The notes below the pieces were generated by a model. That model did no database searches and had not been told where the DNA came from. It worked only from the letters and a program-made list of their open reading frames with translations. A stretch of 64,000 nt of DNA from Bacillota bacterium (GTDB lineage Bacteria; Bacillota; Clostridia; DSM-8532). This document shows, piece after piece, positions 25,301-34,017 of this stretch (the stretch's first letter is position 1; every line of letters starts with the position of its first letter). The stretch lies in NCBI GenBank assembly GCA_023415825.1, contig JAEZJF010000006.1, positions 62,001-126,000 on the forward strand, in the 5' to 3' direction. The position numbers and the translations under genes are program-made.

Positions 25301-25944
25301 GCATCCTCCCTGTGGATGTAGTGGACGTCGTTGGTGGCAATAAGCGGAATCCCTGTCTCTTCCGACAGGCGAACAAGCTCGGCATTGACCTGCTTTTGCT
25401 CAGCCAGATTATTGTATTGAAGCTCCAGATAAAAGTTCCCTGCCCCCATGATGCTGTTAAGCTTGAGAGCAATTGCTTTTGCATTTTGATATTCACCGTT
25501 GATAAGCTTCTGAGGAATATCCCCGCCAAGGCAGGCGCTTAATGCAATTAAACCTTCATGATACTGTTCAAGAAGAGCATAATCAATTCTGGGCTTATAG
25601 TAGAACCCTTCGGTAAAGCCCATGGAGACCAATCGCATAAGATTCTGATAGCCTCTGTTATCTTTAGCCAATAGTATGAGATGGCCCTGATCGGCATCCT
25701 GACGAGGGTCTTTGTCCTTATAGGTGCGTGGAGCGGTATAAACCTCACAGCCTAAAATGGGCTTGATCCCTTCTTTTTTGCAGGCCTTGTAAAAGTCAAT
25801 GACACCATACATGACACCATGGTCGGTAATGGCCAGACTGTGCATGTTCAGCGCTTTGGCTCGCTGAATCAAAGGATTGATCCTGCAAGCCCCGTCCAAT
25901 AAGCTATATTCAGAGTGAAGATGCAAATGTACAAAATCGTTCAC
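22306..25944 (-). CDS. dnaE: DNA polymerase III subunit alpha, DnaE type
   Basis: A 1212-aa replicative polymerase of the DnaE1 arrangement. The N-terminal PHP domain shows HLHSEYSLLDG and ITDHGVMYG. The polymerase core has GPGRGSAAGS and catalytic PDIDIDF, and helix-hairpin-helix and OB-fold regions follow (the OB strand VRVAGIVADIK lies near residue 980). Clostridia also use PolC, which is not in the window. I begin at GTG 25944, which follows AGGGG by 8 nt and places HLHLHSEYS at the expected distance. It follows the TPR/S41 lipoprotein gene by about 30 nt. Confidence 0.95.
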   Translation of the reverse strand: MNDFVHLHLHSEYSLLDGACRINPLIQRAKALNMHSLAITDHGVMYGVIDFYKACKKEGIKPILGCEVYTAPRTYKDKDPRQDADQGHLILLAKDNRGYQNLMRLVSMGFTEGFYYKPRIDYALLEQYHEGLIALSACLGGDIPQKLINGEYQNAKAIALKLNSIMGAGNFYLELQYNNLAEQKQVNAELVRLSEETGIPLIATNDVHYIHREDARAQEILICIQTGKTIDDPDRLKFETDEFYLKSQEEMWEHFKAYPEALLNTVRVAEACNVELQFGQLHLPSYDVPEGTTPFEYLAEQCKKGFKERYDDEDDELLNRLEFELSVIHQMGYVDYFLIVWDFIKYARDNGIMVGPGRGSAAGSIVSYCLGITNVDPIKYNLIFERFLNPERISMPDIDIDFCYERRQEVIDYVVRKYGEDRVAQIITFGTMAARAAVRDVGRALAVPYNEVDKVAKLIPMMQGRHITIVDALEMNSELKMLYTSEPRIHELLDTAKTLEGMPRHASTHAAGVVISSEPLTNFVPLYRNEELISTQFPMTTLEELGMLKMDFLALRTITVIRDAVELIQKNQGQPINIDAIDYEDQPVYEMIGRGDTAGVFQLESQGMTSFMKELQPSCLEDIIAGISLYRPGPMDQIPRYIRNKNNPEAITYVTPKLKPILDVTYGCMVYQEQVMQVFRDLGGFSLGRSDLVRRAMSKKKKEVMDAERQNFVYGSINEKDQVVIPGAIRNGVSEDAANIIFDEMMDFASYAFNKSHAAAYAYVGYQTAWLKYHYPMEFMAATINSFMGSLGKVSQYVMECRKMGIQVLAPDINESESSFSVKNGAIRFGLFAVKHVGGTVVLNIIREREAHGPYKSFVDFCERLEGKELNKRTVESLIKCGAFDLFGIYRSRLFANYEKILERVSQKRKTLMTGQFSLFDSASDQDETVSIEWPQMTEYDPRLLLVMEKEMLGLYISGHPLDEFQDEIKELVTVFSYDFEMPEEGQAADNRLGDNQFVRVAGIVADIKTISTKSNRMMAFVTVEDLYGQMEVIVFPNIYEQYARFLSNDSQILVEGKISVKEDEQPKILADKIKPLMRKNPLDTSEARQDYHSNEELSRHDISPPSQSSGNIRVEEGITAYQSIPEKTPKKMNEKAPARSILKVLFDESLSEAKRKSALALLQYFQGQDTAYVYIDQANRPQMKLNIQLSELLQHELTELLGSDRVKLSGL

Positions 25945-25976
25945 GAAAGATACCCCTAAAAAGAACATTCTTTCTT

Positions 25977-27620
25977 TTATTGTATCACATCTAAAGCATT
26001 TTGAAGAGCCAAATCATATTCCTTTTGATTTTTAGCTTCTTTATCGGGGTAGATACCATAGCCATGGATATTGTTTTCACGAACATTCCAATAAGAATTG
26101 ACAAGGCAAAGAGCCAATTTATTCTTGGGGTCATCGAAGAAAATTTGACTTACACCCTTACCAAAAGTCGTTTCACCAATGATGTAGGTATCGGGGTGAT
26201 AGACCTTCAGGCCCAGGGTCAGAAGTTCGGAAGCACTGGCTGTTGACGAATCGGTCAATAGGATGATTTTCTTGAACAGAACTTGATCGGCCGTGGAATA
26301 ATAGGATGAAATATAGCCATCACTATTAATAAAACTCACTGTAACACAATCTCCCAAAAGATAATCCAGAATTTCGGAGCAAGCCTTCATGTCTCCTCCT
26401 CCATTACCGCGCAGATCAAAAACAAGAACCTTGTCTTCCTTATTTTCAATAGCTTCGGCGAACCTTATAAAATACTTTCCCGTCATGTGATTGAAGGCTT
26501 CGATGCGAAAAAGCTCATAGTTCTTTCCGGCAAGGCTTTGAGTGGAATAAAATACAGTGGACTTATCTTGTTCTGTGTGATAATAATCGTAATCAGAACC
26601 TGTAATGATAAAGCTGAAGGGATCGTCCGGATGCAGGGTGAGCTTTGCTGCTTCTACTGCCTTATCTTGTGGAAGGGCTGGGATTTTTTTCAGCGAGCTA
26701 AGATTATCTTCAAATTCGGTTACGTAATCTTTATACAGGTAGTTGTCCTTAATAAATTTTGTCATCCGTTCAGGCCACCTAATCTTGATTGCCTCAAGCT
26801 CATCCATAAGCCATAGCGCGTCTTGATGACGCGGGGACTGTTCAAGGGCCTTTTGAACATAGGCTGACGCCTCATCATATCTTTCCTGCTGAAAAGCTAT
26901 AAGACCCAAATGATAATAGGCATCGGAATGATCATTATAGCTGAAGTCAAGCGCCTTTGTGAAAGCCTCTATAGCGGATGACAGCATGTCCAAAGCTTCG
27001 TAGCATGACCCGAGGTAGTAGTAAAGCTCGTAGCTTTCATGTCCGCTTTGGACTTGGATTTGAGCAAATTCGATACATTTATCGAACTGGTTGCTGTTAA
27101 AGAGGGCCCATAAAATATTGGTTCTTGCGGGCTCAAAATTCACATCCAGTTGGTTAGCCATGGTATAGTTTTCCAAAGCTTTTTCATATTGGGTCAAGTC
27201 CCCGTAGACATTCCCAAGGGCATTATAGAGAAGGGAATTTTGCTGGCCCATGGAAAGGGCTTTTTCACAAGTGATTCTGGCTTCTTCGTATTCTCCCAGA
27301 TTCATCTGGCAATAAGCCATATCAATGCGTGCATCAATGTCTCTCGGAACTGATTTCAGGTATTCTTCATATACGGCTATACAGCTTCTGTCATCCCCTC
27401 TTTCCTTGTAAACGTTTATGAGCTTTGACAGGATTTCCTGATTAGATTTGTCTGCCAAAAACAACTCATAAAGAAGCGTTGGATCATCGGGAATGTTTTG
27501 CTCCGATTGATTATAATTATTAAATTCGAAAATATCATTGAGAACAGGTAAAGAAGGACTGCAGCCGTTTAGTATAACAATTAATCCTGCAATAAGAAAA
27601 ATAATTGATAAACGTCTCAT
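25977..27620 (-). CDS. TPR and S41 peptidase lipoprotein
   Basis: A 547-aa surface lipoprotein. The signal peptide ends in the lipobox LNGC (cysteine near residue 20). About five tetratricopeptide repeats occupy residues 45-260. A C-terminal S41 tail-specific protease domain follows, with FDLRGNGGGD, the candidate serine in SSTASASE and the candidate lysine in TFGKG. There is no obvious PDZ domain; the TPR region takes its place before the protease. It sits between the folate cyclo-ligase and dnaE, 4 nt after the former. The substrate is unknown. Confidence 0.82.
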   Translation of the reverse strand: MRRLSIIFLIAGLIVILNGCSPSLPVLNDIFEFNNYNQSEQNIPDDPTLLYELFLADKSNQEILSKLINVYKERGDDRSCIAVYEEYLKSVPRDIDARIDMAYCQMNLGEYEEARITCEKALSMGQQNSLLYNALGNVYGDLTQYEKALENYTMANQLDVNFEPARTNILWALFNSNQFDKCIEFAQIQVQSGHESYELYYYLGSCYEALDMLSSAIEAFTKALDFSYNDHSDAYYHLGLIAFQQERYDEASAYVQKALEQSPRHQDALWLMDELEAIKIRWPERMTKFIKDNYLYKDYVTEFEDNLSSLKKIPALPQDKAVEAAKLTLHPDDPFSFIITGSDYDYYHTEQDKSTVFYSTQSLAGKNYELFRIEAFNHMTGKYFIRFAEAIENKEDKVLVFDLRGNGGGDMKACSEILDYLLGDCVTVSFINSDGYISSYYSTADQVLFKKIILLTDSSTASASELLTLGLKVYHPDTYIIGETTFGKGVSQIFFDDPKNKLALCLVNSYWNVRENNIHGYGIYPDKEAKNQKEYDLALQNALDVIQ

Positions 27621-27624
27621 AGCA

Positions 27625-28200
27625 TTACCCCTGTTTCTGACACAAAACCTGTTGGTTCTCAGTCACAAGACCCTTTATTCTTATATCATAAGGGTCGAAG
27701 GGGATTTTGTCAAAAAATTGGAAACTGTAGGCTATTCCCAGTAAGAAGGTTTTTGTGCTGCACTTGTCCAGAAATCTGTCATAATAACCCTTGCCATGAC
27801 CCAAACGATTTCCGTCCCGATCAAAGGCAAGGCCAGGCACAAGAATAAGCTCAATCTTGCTGACGTCAATAGGCTCTGCCATAAGATTAGGCTCTAAAAT
27901 TCCAAGCCTACTTTTTATAAGATCATGATTAAGGCTTTCTATTTTAACAGCGTCCATTTCGGTACCGCTGACAACCCTGGGAATGCACAGATTCATGCCT
28001 TGATCTAAAATCCATTGGTTTAGAGGCAGGACATTTACCTCATTGCCAAAGGGCATATAGGACATAATGATTTTGCTTTGCTTAAAAAGGGACAGATTTT
28101 TAATTGCATCAACAATGGCCTCTGAGGCTATGTTGACTTGCTCCTGCGAAAGCTTTTTCCTTTGATCGAGCATTAAGCGCCGTAATTCGTTTTTGTTCAT
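27625..28200 (-). CDS. 5-formyltetrahydrofolate cyclo-ligase
   Basis: Converts 5-formyl-THF to 5,10-methenyl-THF using ATP. The family glycine-rich motif near the C-terminus, GNRLGHGKGYYDRFL, is complete, and LVPGLAFD comes before it. MNKNELRRLMLDQRKKLS is the usual start. I use ATG 28200, which follows AAGGAA; the frame extends to 28227 without a signal. The length of 191 aa is normal. The next gene on the strand starts 4 nt after its stop. Confidence 0.93.
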   Translation of the reverse strand: MNKNELRRLMLDQRKKLSQEQVNIASEAIVDAIKNLSLFKQSKIIMSYMPFGNEVNVLPLNQWILDQGMNLCIPRVVSGTEMDAVKIESLNHDLIKSRLGILEPNLMAEPIDVSKIELILVPGLAFDRDGNRLGHGKGYYDRFLDKCSTKTFLLGIAYSFQFFDKIPFDPYDIRIKGLVTENQQVLCQKQG

Positions 28201-28225
28201 AATACTATTCCTTCGAGCGAAAAAC

Positions 28226-28255
28226 AATTAAAAAGCGGCCTTTGTTAAAGGCCGC
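28226..28255 (-). terminator. terminator of the zinc-ribbon gene
   Basis: GCGGCCTTT (28235-28243) pairs with AAAGGCCGC (28247-28255) with a 3-nt loop. On the minus strand TTTTTAATTGTTTT follows. Confidence 0.9.
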
Positions 28256-28273
28256 CGCTAAAGTCAGTAATGA

Positions 28274-28618
28274 TTAATCGTTGATCTTGGTTCCGCACTT
28301 GGAGCAGAAGGATGTCTCCTTGGTTACTTCTGCGCCGCAGTTGGGGCACTTGGTGGCGTTCTTAAGCTCAAGAACCTTTGCTGTGAGCTCATCGATTTTA
28401 GCTTCGATCTCCTTGATCTGAACGCAGTATTCATCAAAAGCAGAGCCCTCACCTGCGCTGTAAGATTTGTAGACCTCTTCACCGATTTTGACATACATTT
28501 CTTTGATTTTGTCCTTTTCATTGCCGATCTGTGAATTGAGCTTTGTAATCTCAATTACATCCTTACCCTTATCGGTAATGTTTTTCCCAAATTTTTTCAC
28601 ATCATCTAAAAATGCCAT
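28274..28618 (-). CDS. zinc-ribbon protein with coiled-coil helix
   Basis: A 114-aa cytosolic protein. A helical, charged N-terminal three-quarters (possible coiled coil, residues about 5-85) ends in a zinc ribbon with CPNCG and CSKCG, cysteines 15 residues apart. The function is unknown; such proteins are common in Clostridia. AAGGAGGT precedes ATG 28618. It has its own terminator and no clear operon partner. Confidence 0.75.
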   Translation of the reverse strand: MAFLDDVKKFGKNITDKGKDVIEITKLNSQIGNEKDKIKEMYVKIGEEVYKSYSAGEGSAFDEYCVQIKEIEAKIDELTAKVLELKNATKCPNCGAEVTKETSFCSKCGTKIND

Positions 28619-28744
28619 AACTAAAGACCTCCTTAAGGTTATTATTTATCTTTGCTTCCCACTGTACACTTCATACAGTCCAGCTTTTTCATATTATTAT
28701 CATACCACAGCTTCTCAGCCTGCAACATTAAAAATCTCTAATAT

Positions 28745-29962
28745 TTACATTTTGCTGTTTTTTCGTAATATGGTTTGTTCGGGTAAGGGCTTCATAGGAA
28801 TTCTGACCTCCATTTGGGCGTGAGGTGCTATGTTAATGCTGTTTCCCTCGCTGTCAAACATTTCTGAGACAATAAAGCCTGAGAGAGGACCAATGGGCTG
28901 CAAGCCCTCTATCCTATCCCCTACGCTGAATCGATTGCGTTGTTCAATAACAAGCTGACCTTTCTCAACATCATAGCCCTTTACAAGACCAATAAATTCG
29001 TAGTTTCGAATATAGGAGCTTGTACCGTAGTTGTGATCCTCTACGCCTGGCTTATGAAAGAAAAACCCTGTTGTAAAATCTCGATTGCTGACCTTGGCTA
29101 TTTCTTCAAACCACGCTTCATTAAAAGGCTCATTGCGATAGAAGGCGTCAATAGCTTCACGATAGGCTTTTACTACTGTCGCAACATAAAAGGAGCTCTT
29201 AACACGCCCTTCAATTTTAAGGCTGGAGATACCGCTTTTTATCAACTCCGGAATATGGCGTATCATGCAAAGATCCTTGGAGTTAAAAATAAAGGTGCCT
29301 CGATCATCCTCTTCAACGGGGAAATATTCCCCAGGCCGTTTCTCCTCCATCAAATGATACTTCCAGCGGCAAGGCTGGGCACAATCTCCCTTGTTGGCAT
29401 CTCTTCCTGCAAGATAGTTGCTTAAGAGGCAGCGGCCTGAGTAGGACATGCACATGGCACCATGAACAAAAGCTTCCATCTCCATTTTATCCGATATGCC
29501 ATCCCGAATTTCTTGTATTTCTCTAAACGAAAGCTCCCGGGCTAAAACAACCCGGCTGGCTCCCATGGACTGCCAAAAATTAACGCTGTGGGTGTTGGTG
29601 GTATTGGCCTGGGTACTGATGTGTATAGCAAGCAAGGGCTGAGTCTTTTTAACCAGGGCAAACATTCCCGGGTCGGAAACAAGTACGGCGTCTATTCCCG
29701 TTGCCGCAGCTTTTTCAAGAAAGGCCCCGGCTTTTTGCATATCGTCGTTATGAGGGATGATATTCATGGTGAGGTAGGCTTTTTTTCCTCTTTCATGAGC
29801 AAAATCCACACCCTCTTTCATCTCCTCAAAGCTAAAGTTGTCGGAAGCTGTTCGAAGTCCAAACTCTTCTCCCGCCAGATATACGGCATCAGCTCCATAA
29901 AGAATGGCCATTTTTAGTTTTTCCAGGTTTCCGGCCGGAGCCAGAAGCTCTACTTTATGCAT
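28745..29962 (-). CDS. trhP: tRNA U34 hydroxylase-type U32 protein (TrhP)
   Basis: A 405-aa member of the peptidase U32 family, now known to carry out prephenate-dependent hydroxylation of U34 in tRNA (TrhP) rather than proteolysis. The signature FVHGAMCMSYSGRC is present, and cysteines in SGRC and CAQPC probably bind a cluster. The partner trmR is immediately upstream and overlaps it by 13 nt. TrmR methylates the ho5U that TrhP produces. With mltG the order parallels Bacillus yrrL-yrrM-yrrN/O. Confidence 0.88.
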   Translation of the reverse strand: MHKVELLAPAGNLEKLKMAILYGADAVYLAGEEFGLRTASDNFSFEEMKEGVDFAHERGKKAYLTMNIIPHNDDMQKAGAFLEKAAATGIDAVLVSDPGMFALVKKTQPLLAIHISTQANTTNTHSVNFWQSMGASRVVLARELSFREIQEIRDGISDKMEMEAFVHGAMCMSYSGRCLLSNYLAGRDANKGDCAQPCRWKYHLMEEKRPGEYFPVEEDDRGTFIFNSKDLCMIRHIPELIKSGISSLKIEGRVKSSFYVATVVKAYREAIDAFYRNEPFNEAWFEEIAKVSNRDFTTGFFFHKPGVEDHNYGTSSYIRNYEFIGLVKGYDVEKGQLVIEQRNRFSVGDRIEGLQPIGPLSGFIVSEMFDSEGNSINIAPHAQMEVRIPMKPLPEQTILRKNSKM

Positions 29963-30618
29963 TTATTCTCACCTTTCCTGACACTTACCGCCATACCGTC
30001 TCCAATAGGAATAATAGTGGTTTCCAGCCTGTCATCACGGCAAAGCCTGTCGAGATATTCTCTTAATTTAACAGCAATGGTCCGATGCTTATGTGGTATA
30101 GGCTCATCCTGTATAACCAGTCCCTTATAAAGGACATTATCGGACACTAAGAGTCCGTCTTTATTCAAAAGTCTGAAAACCTCCAGCAGATACTCGCCGT
30201 ATTGGCCCTTGGCGGCATCCAAAAAAATCATATCATAGGATGTGGTTAAGCATTGCATGACTTCAAGGGCATCCCCTGAAAGAACCCGGATACGCCCATC
30301 CAAAGCTATGGCAGAAATATTGCGCCTTGCAGCTTCAGCCATCTCGTCGTCAATCTCAATAGTATCAATGATGCCACCCTCATCCATGGCCTGAGCCATA
30401 ACGATAGCCGAATAGCCAATTGCAGTACCGGCCTCCAAAATCCTTTTAGGCTTATGAAGTTTGATAAGAACTTTTAATAAAGCTGCCGACTCTGGCGATA
30501 CTATGGGAACATGATTACATTGGGCATAGTCCTCAAGCTCTTTCAAAAAGCCGGTCTCCCGCTTTATAGTTGAACGCAGATAGTCATCAACCTCAGGGTA
30601 ACGAATCTTGTCTTCCAT
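29950..30618 (-). CDS. trmR: tRNA 5-hydroxyuridine methyltransferase (TrmR)
   Basis: A 222-aa O-methyltransferase of the class I SAM family. The SAM motif ILEAGTAIGYSAI is near residues 59-71, and FLDAAKGQYGEYL and VSDNVLYKG are typical of this family (PF01596). The Bacillus ortholog YrrM/TrmR makes mo5U34. Its stop overlaps the start of trhP, which makes the substrate nucleoside, so I assign it to wobble-uridine modification. It follows mltG by 66 nt, a gap that contains a hairpin. Confidence 0.87.
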   Translation of the reverse strand: MEDKIRYPEVDDYLRSTIKRETGFLKELEDYAQCNHVPIVSPESAALLKVLIKLHKPKRILEAGTAIGYSAIVMAQAMDEGGIIDTIEIDDEMAEAARRNISAIALDGRIRVLSGDALEVMQCLTTSYDMIFLDAAKGQYGEYLLEVFRLLNKDGLLVSDNVLYKGLVIQDEPIPHKHRTIAVKLREYLDRLCRDDRLETTIIPIGDGMAVSVRKGENKCIK

Positions 30619-30646
30619 GTACTCACCTTTATTTTATGGGTGTGAT

Positions 30647-30667
30647 AAGGCGGCCTATTGGCCGCCT
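30647..30667 (-). terminator. GC-rich hairpin between mltG and trmR
   Basis: AAGGCGGCC and GGCCGCCT give an 8-bp GC-rich stem with a 4-nt loop. The minus-strand continuation is TATCAC, not a T-run. It could be a partial attenuator or a processing site between mltG and trmR. Confidence 0.45.
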
Positions 30668-30684
30668 AAAAGTTAATTTGATCT

Positions 30685-31845
30685 CTATTGCCCGCTGACA
30701 CCGTATTTCTTCTGATCGGCTTGATGGCCTTCGAAGGTTTTATTATAGACATTAGTGCCATCCGGTTTTGCAAAGAAAAAGAGGTATTCGGTCTTTTCAG
30801 GATAGAGAGCTGCCTCAATTGCTTCCTTTCTGGGTGAGCAAATGGGCCCTGGAGGCAGGCCATTAATCTTATAAGTGTTATAAGGACTTTCAATCTCCAA
30901 ATCTTTTATGAGTACAGAGCTTGTTCTTCCTAAGCCTGCATAAACTCTAGCATACTGTACCGTGGCATCCGATTGCAGCACCGTCAGGTCCTTGCTTTTC
31001 AGACGGTTGTGGAAAACACTGGAGATTTTCTTGAAGTCGGCGGGATAAAGGGCTTCCATTTCGATAAGTGAAGCCATCGTCATAACCTCGTCGATGGTCA
31101 TGCCCAGCTCCTTGGCCCGGTCATAATATTGTTGAGTAAAGACTCTGTCAAACTCATCAAGCATCCTGAGAATAAGCTGCTCTTCCGTCCAACCTTCATC
31201 CATCCTGTAGGTATCCGGGTAAAGGTAGCCTTCCAAGGGGAAATTACGGGCAGCGTCAACCTCCAAGTTTTCAAGGAACTTAAATTGAGTCAATTTCTTC
31301 TGAGCAATCTTAAGGAACTTTCCTTCGTCGATATAACCCTGATTTGCTAAAATCTCAACGGTTTCAATCAAGGTTTTTCCTTCCGGAATCATAATATCCT
31401 GAGTTGGATTTTTCAAGGACTCGCCGCTTAAACGAACCATAAGCGCGTAATAGTTCATATCCTTGGTTATAAGATATTTACCGGCCTTATAGGCGTTGTC
31501 GAATCCCAGCAGCTTGGACAAACCACGGTAAATCTGGGTATTTTTAATAAAACCCTGAGCCTTAAGCTGATCGGCGATATTTGTTGTTCTTGAACCCGAT
31601 GCAATCTTAAAAACAATAGCGTCTTCTTCGGTCAGTTGACGATCAGCCTGATTGGTACCCTCTACAATATAGCGGTAGCCATAAAGCGCACATGTCATAA
31701 ACACAATCATGCAGACGAAAATCAATATCAGAATTTTTAAAAAGATATAACGCTTCTTTTTCTTTCCGGTCTTTTTCTTTTGACTTATTTTTTTGAATCC
31801 TTCCTGTTCAACAGGCTTTTTTACAGGATTACTTCCTTGCACCAC
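30685..31845 (-). CDS. mltG: endolytic murein transglycosylase MltG
   Basis: Cuts nascent glycan strands at the membrane and so ends peptidoglycan polymerisation. An N-terminal cytosolic basic segment precedes a membrane helix (about residues 33-55), and a YceG/MltG domain follows. The catalytic glutamate is in ASLIEMEA, with SVFHNRL and LQSDATVQYA downstream. The length of 386 aa fits. Its start overlaps the end of typA by 17 nt, so it is part of a typA-mltG-trmR-trhP run on this strand. Confidence 0.92.
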   Translation of the reverse strand: MVQGSNPVKKPVEQEGFKKISQKKKTGKKKKRYIFLKILILIFVCMIVFMTCALYGYRYIVEGTNQADRQLTEEDAIVFKIASGSRTTNIADQLKAQGFIKNTQIYRGLSKLLGFDNAYKAGKYLITKDMNYYALMVRLSGESLKNPTQDIMIPEGKTLIETVEILANQGYIDEGKFLKIAQKKLTQFKFLENLEVDAARNFPLEGYLYPDTYRMDEGWTEEQLILRMLDEFDRVFTQQYYDRAKELGMTIDEVMTMASLIEMEALYPADFKKISSVFHNRLKSKDLTVLQSDATVQYARVYAGLGRTSSVLIKDLEIESPYNTYKINGLPPGPICSPRKEAIEAALYPEKTEYLFFFAKPDGTNVYNKTFEGHQADQKKYGVSGQ

Positions 31846-33655
31846 TCTTCACCCTAGCTCTCTCACCAGTATTCAGAATTTTTTTTCTGAGACGTATGGA
31901 GGTCGGTGTAATCTCAACCAACTCATCATCCTCAATAAATTCAAGGTATTGCTCCAGGCTCATGTTGATAGGCGGAACCAGTTTCAGAGCTTCATCCGAG
32001 CCGGAAGCACGCATATTGGTGACATGCTTCTTTTTACACACATTAATAACAATATCTTCATTTCTGGAGCACTCGCCCACTATCATGCCTTCATAGACGG
32101 GTATGCCGGGACCAATAAACAGACTCCCTCGCTCCTGCGCGTTATAAAGACCGTAGGTCACCGATTCTCCTGCTTCCCAGGCTACCAGAGCACCACGGAG
32201 GCGGCCCTTGATCTCACCCTTATAGGGTTCGTAGCCATGAAAAACATGATTCATTATACCATTTCCCCGGGTATCCGTCAAAAATTCGGAACGATAGCCA
32301 ATGAGACTTCTTGCGGGTATCTTGAAGTCAAGACGCACATAGCCCTGCGTAGGACTATGCATGTTCACCATTTCGGCTTTTCGCATACCGAGCTTTTCCA
32401 TGACACTGCCCATATTTTCCTCAGGCACATCAATAACCAAATATTCAATAGGTTCAAAGGTCTCACCATTTTGCTGGATAGTGATGACCTCGGGCTTGGA
32501 AACCTGAAATTCATAACCCTGCCTTCTCATGGTTTCAATAAGAATGGAGAGGTGAAGCTCACCCCTGCCTGAAACCTTGAAGCAGTCCGCCGAATCCGTT
32601 TCCTCCACTCTCATGCTGACATTGGTCTCAACTTCTTTAAACAACCTGTCCCTTAAATGCCGGGAAGTTACATATGTTCCTTCCTTGCCTGCAAATGGGC
32701 TGTTATTGACCATAAAAAACATGGAGATGGTAGGCTCATCAATATCAACAAAGGCAATGGGCTCTGGATAATCCTTGTCACATACAGTCTCCCCTATGGT
32801 AATATCAGAAATACCTGAAACAGCTATAATTTCACCCACGGATGCACTCTCAGTATCCGAGCGCTTCAGGCCCTTGAAGTTCTGAAGGGTTGAGATTTTT
32901 ACTGGCACAACCTTGCCATTCCTTTTGCAGATAACCGCCTGTTGGTCACGGCGTATCGTACCACGCTCTACACGGCCAATTGCAATTCGCCCGATATAGT
33001 CATCATAGTCAAGGCTTGAAACCAGGAATTGTAAAGGTGCATCAATCTTACCCATTGGAGCTGGAACATACTTTATAATGGTACTGAAAAGCGGTTCCAG
33101 ATTGTCTGATTCGTCGGAGAGATTAAGCTTGGCAATACCCTCCCTGGCTGAAGCATAGACCACCGGAAACTCCAATAAATCTTCATCAGCACCCAATTCG
33201 ATAAAAAGATCGAGTATCTCATCGATAACTTCGGCTGGGCGGGCGTCCTTTCTGTCAATCTTGTTGATGACCACAATAGGTTTTAAATGAAGGGCCAGTG
33301 CTTTTCTCAGTACAAATCGGGTTTGAGGCATAGCGCCTTCATAAGCATCGACTAAAAGGAGGACGCCATCCACCATTTTGAGTACGCGTTCAACCTCGCC
33401 GCCAAAATCAGCATGACCGGGGGTATCCACAATATTTATTTTTGTTCCGTTGTGGAGGATTGCCGTATTTTTGGACAGAATGGTAATGCCCTTCTCACGC
33501 TCAAGATCATTGGAATCCATGACGCGTTCTACGACTTTTTCATTGCTTCTGAATATACCGCTTTGCTTGAGCATGGCATCCACCATTGTGGTCTTTCCAT
33601 GGTCGACATGGGCGATAATTGCTATGTTTCTTATTTCGTTTCTAATGCTTTCCAC
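31829..33655 (-). CDS. typA: ribosome-associated GTPase TypA/BipA
   Basis: A translational GTPase that acts in 50S assembly and stress adaptation. The G1 motif AHVDHGKTT, G3 DTPGHADFGGEV and G4 NKIDR are all present at the N-terminus, with EF-G-like domains and the TypA-specific C-terminal domain after them. The length is 608 aa, as expected. It heads the typA-mltG-trmR-trhP group. AGGTGA lies 12 nt before the ATG, a little farther than usual. Confidence 0.96.
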   Translation of the reverse strand: MESIRNEIRNIAIIAHVDHGKTTMVDAMLKQSGIFRSNEKVVERVMDSNDLEREKGITILSKNTAILHNGTKINIVDTPGHADFGGEVERVLKMVDGVLLLVDAYEGAMPQTRFVLRKALALHLKPIVVINKIDRKDARPAEVIDEILDLFIELGADEDLLEFPVVYASAREGIAKLNLSDESDNLEPLFSTIIKYVPAPMGKIDAPLQFLVSSLDYDDYIGRIAIGRVERGTIRRDQQAVICKRNGKVVPVKISTLQNFKGLKRSDTESASVGEIIAVSGISDITIGETVCDKDYPEPIAFVDIDEPTISMFFMVNNSPFAGKEGTYVTSRHLRDRLFKEVETNVSMRVEETDSADCFKVSGRGELHLSILIETMRRQGYEFQVSKPEVITIQQNGETFEPIEYLVIDVPEENMGSVMEKLGMRKAEMVNMHSPTQGYVRLDFKIPARSLIGYRSEFLTDTRGNGIMNHVFHGYEPYKGEIKGRLRGALVAWEAGESVTYGLYNAQERGSLFIGPGIPVYEGMIVGECSRNEDIVINVCKKKHVTNMRASGSDEALKLVPPINMSLEQYLEFIEDDELVEITPTSIRLRKKILNTGERARVKSGARK

Positions 33656-34017
33656 TAAATCACCTGCTGTTTATTTAGAATAGAATTTGTGATGTATTTG
33701 AACGGAAGCTTATCTTCTAAATTTCCTTCAAATGTCCTGCATTATTCTACTTGTTCTGAATCCATGTGTCAATAATTGTCCTGATTTGAAGGGGGCTTTG
33801 TCATCCCGCTATATTAAAATGACATATACTGCCTTTATGGAATTCATGAAATTGGTTAACTTAAAAAGTATAGATAATTTCTAAAAATATTGGGTACGAA
33901 AGATACCACTTTTTGATAAATAGTGCTATAATCATTTTTATTGCACTTATGACCGTACTCTATTGTTTGAATAAACAAAACTTTTAATTCAAGGAAGGTG
34001 CTCGGCTTTTAAGCCAT
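33656..34017. promoter_or_regulatory. divergent upstream region of typA and ktrB
   Basis: The 362 nt contain no gene. An extended -10 element, TGCTATAAT at 33924-33932, is the best promoter for ktrB on the plus strand. I looked for a c-di-AMP (ydaO) riboswitch, a common control of potassium genes, and could not find its conserved core. The ktrB Shine-Dalgarno AAGGAAGGTG is 17 nt from the ATG with a short GGCTT/AAGCC hairpin between. Confidence 0.4.

Noticed and set aside
31793..32572. 259-codon plus-strand frame over typA
   Set aside because: Antisense to typA and mltG, whose conserved motifs account for the sequence.
33656..34017. c-di-AMP (ydaO) riboswitch before ktrB
   Set aside because: The position is right, but the conserved core sequence of that riboswitch could not be found.
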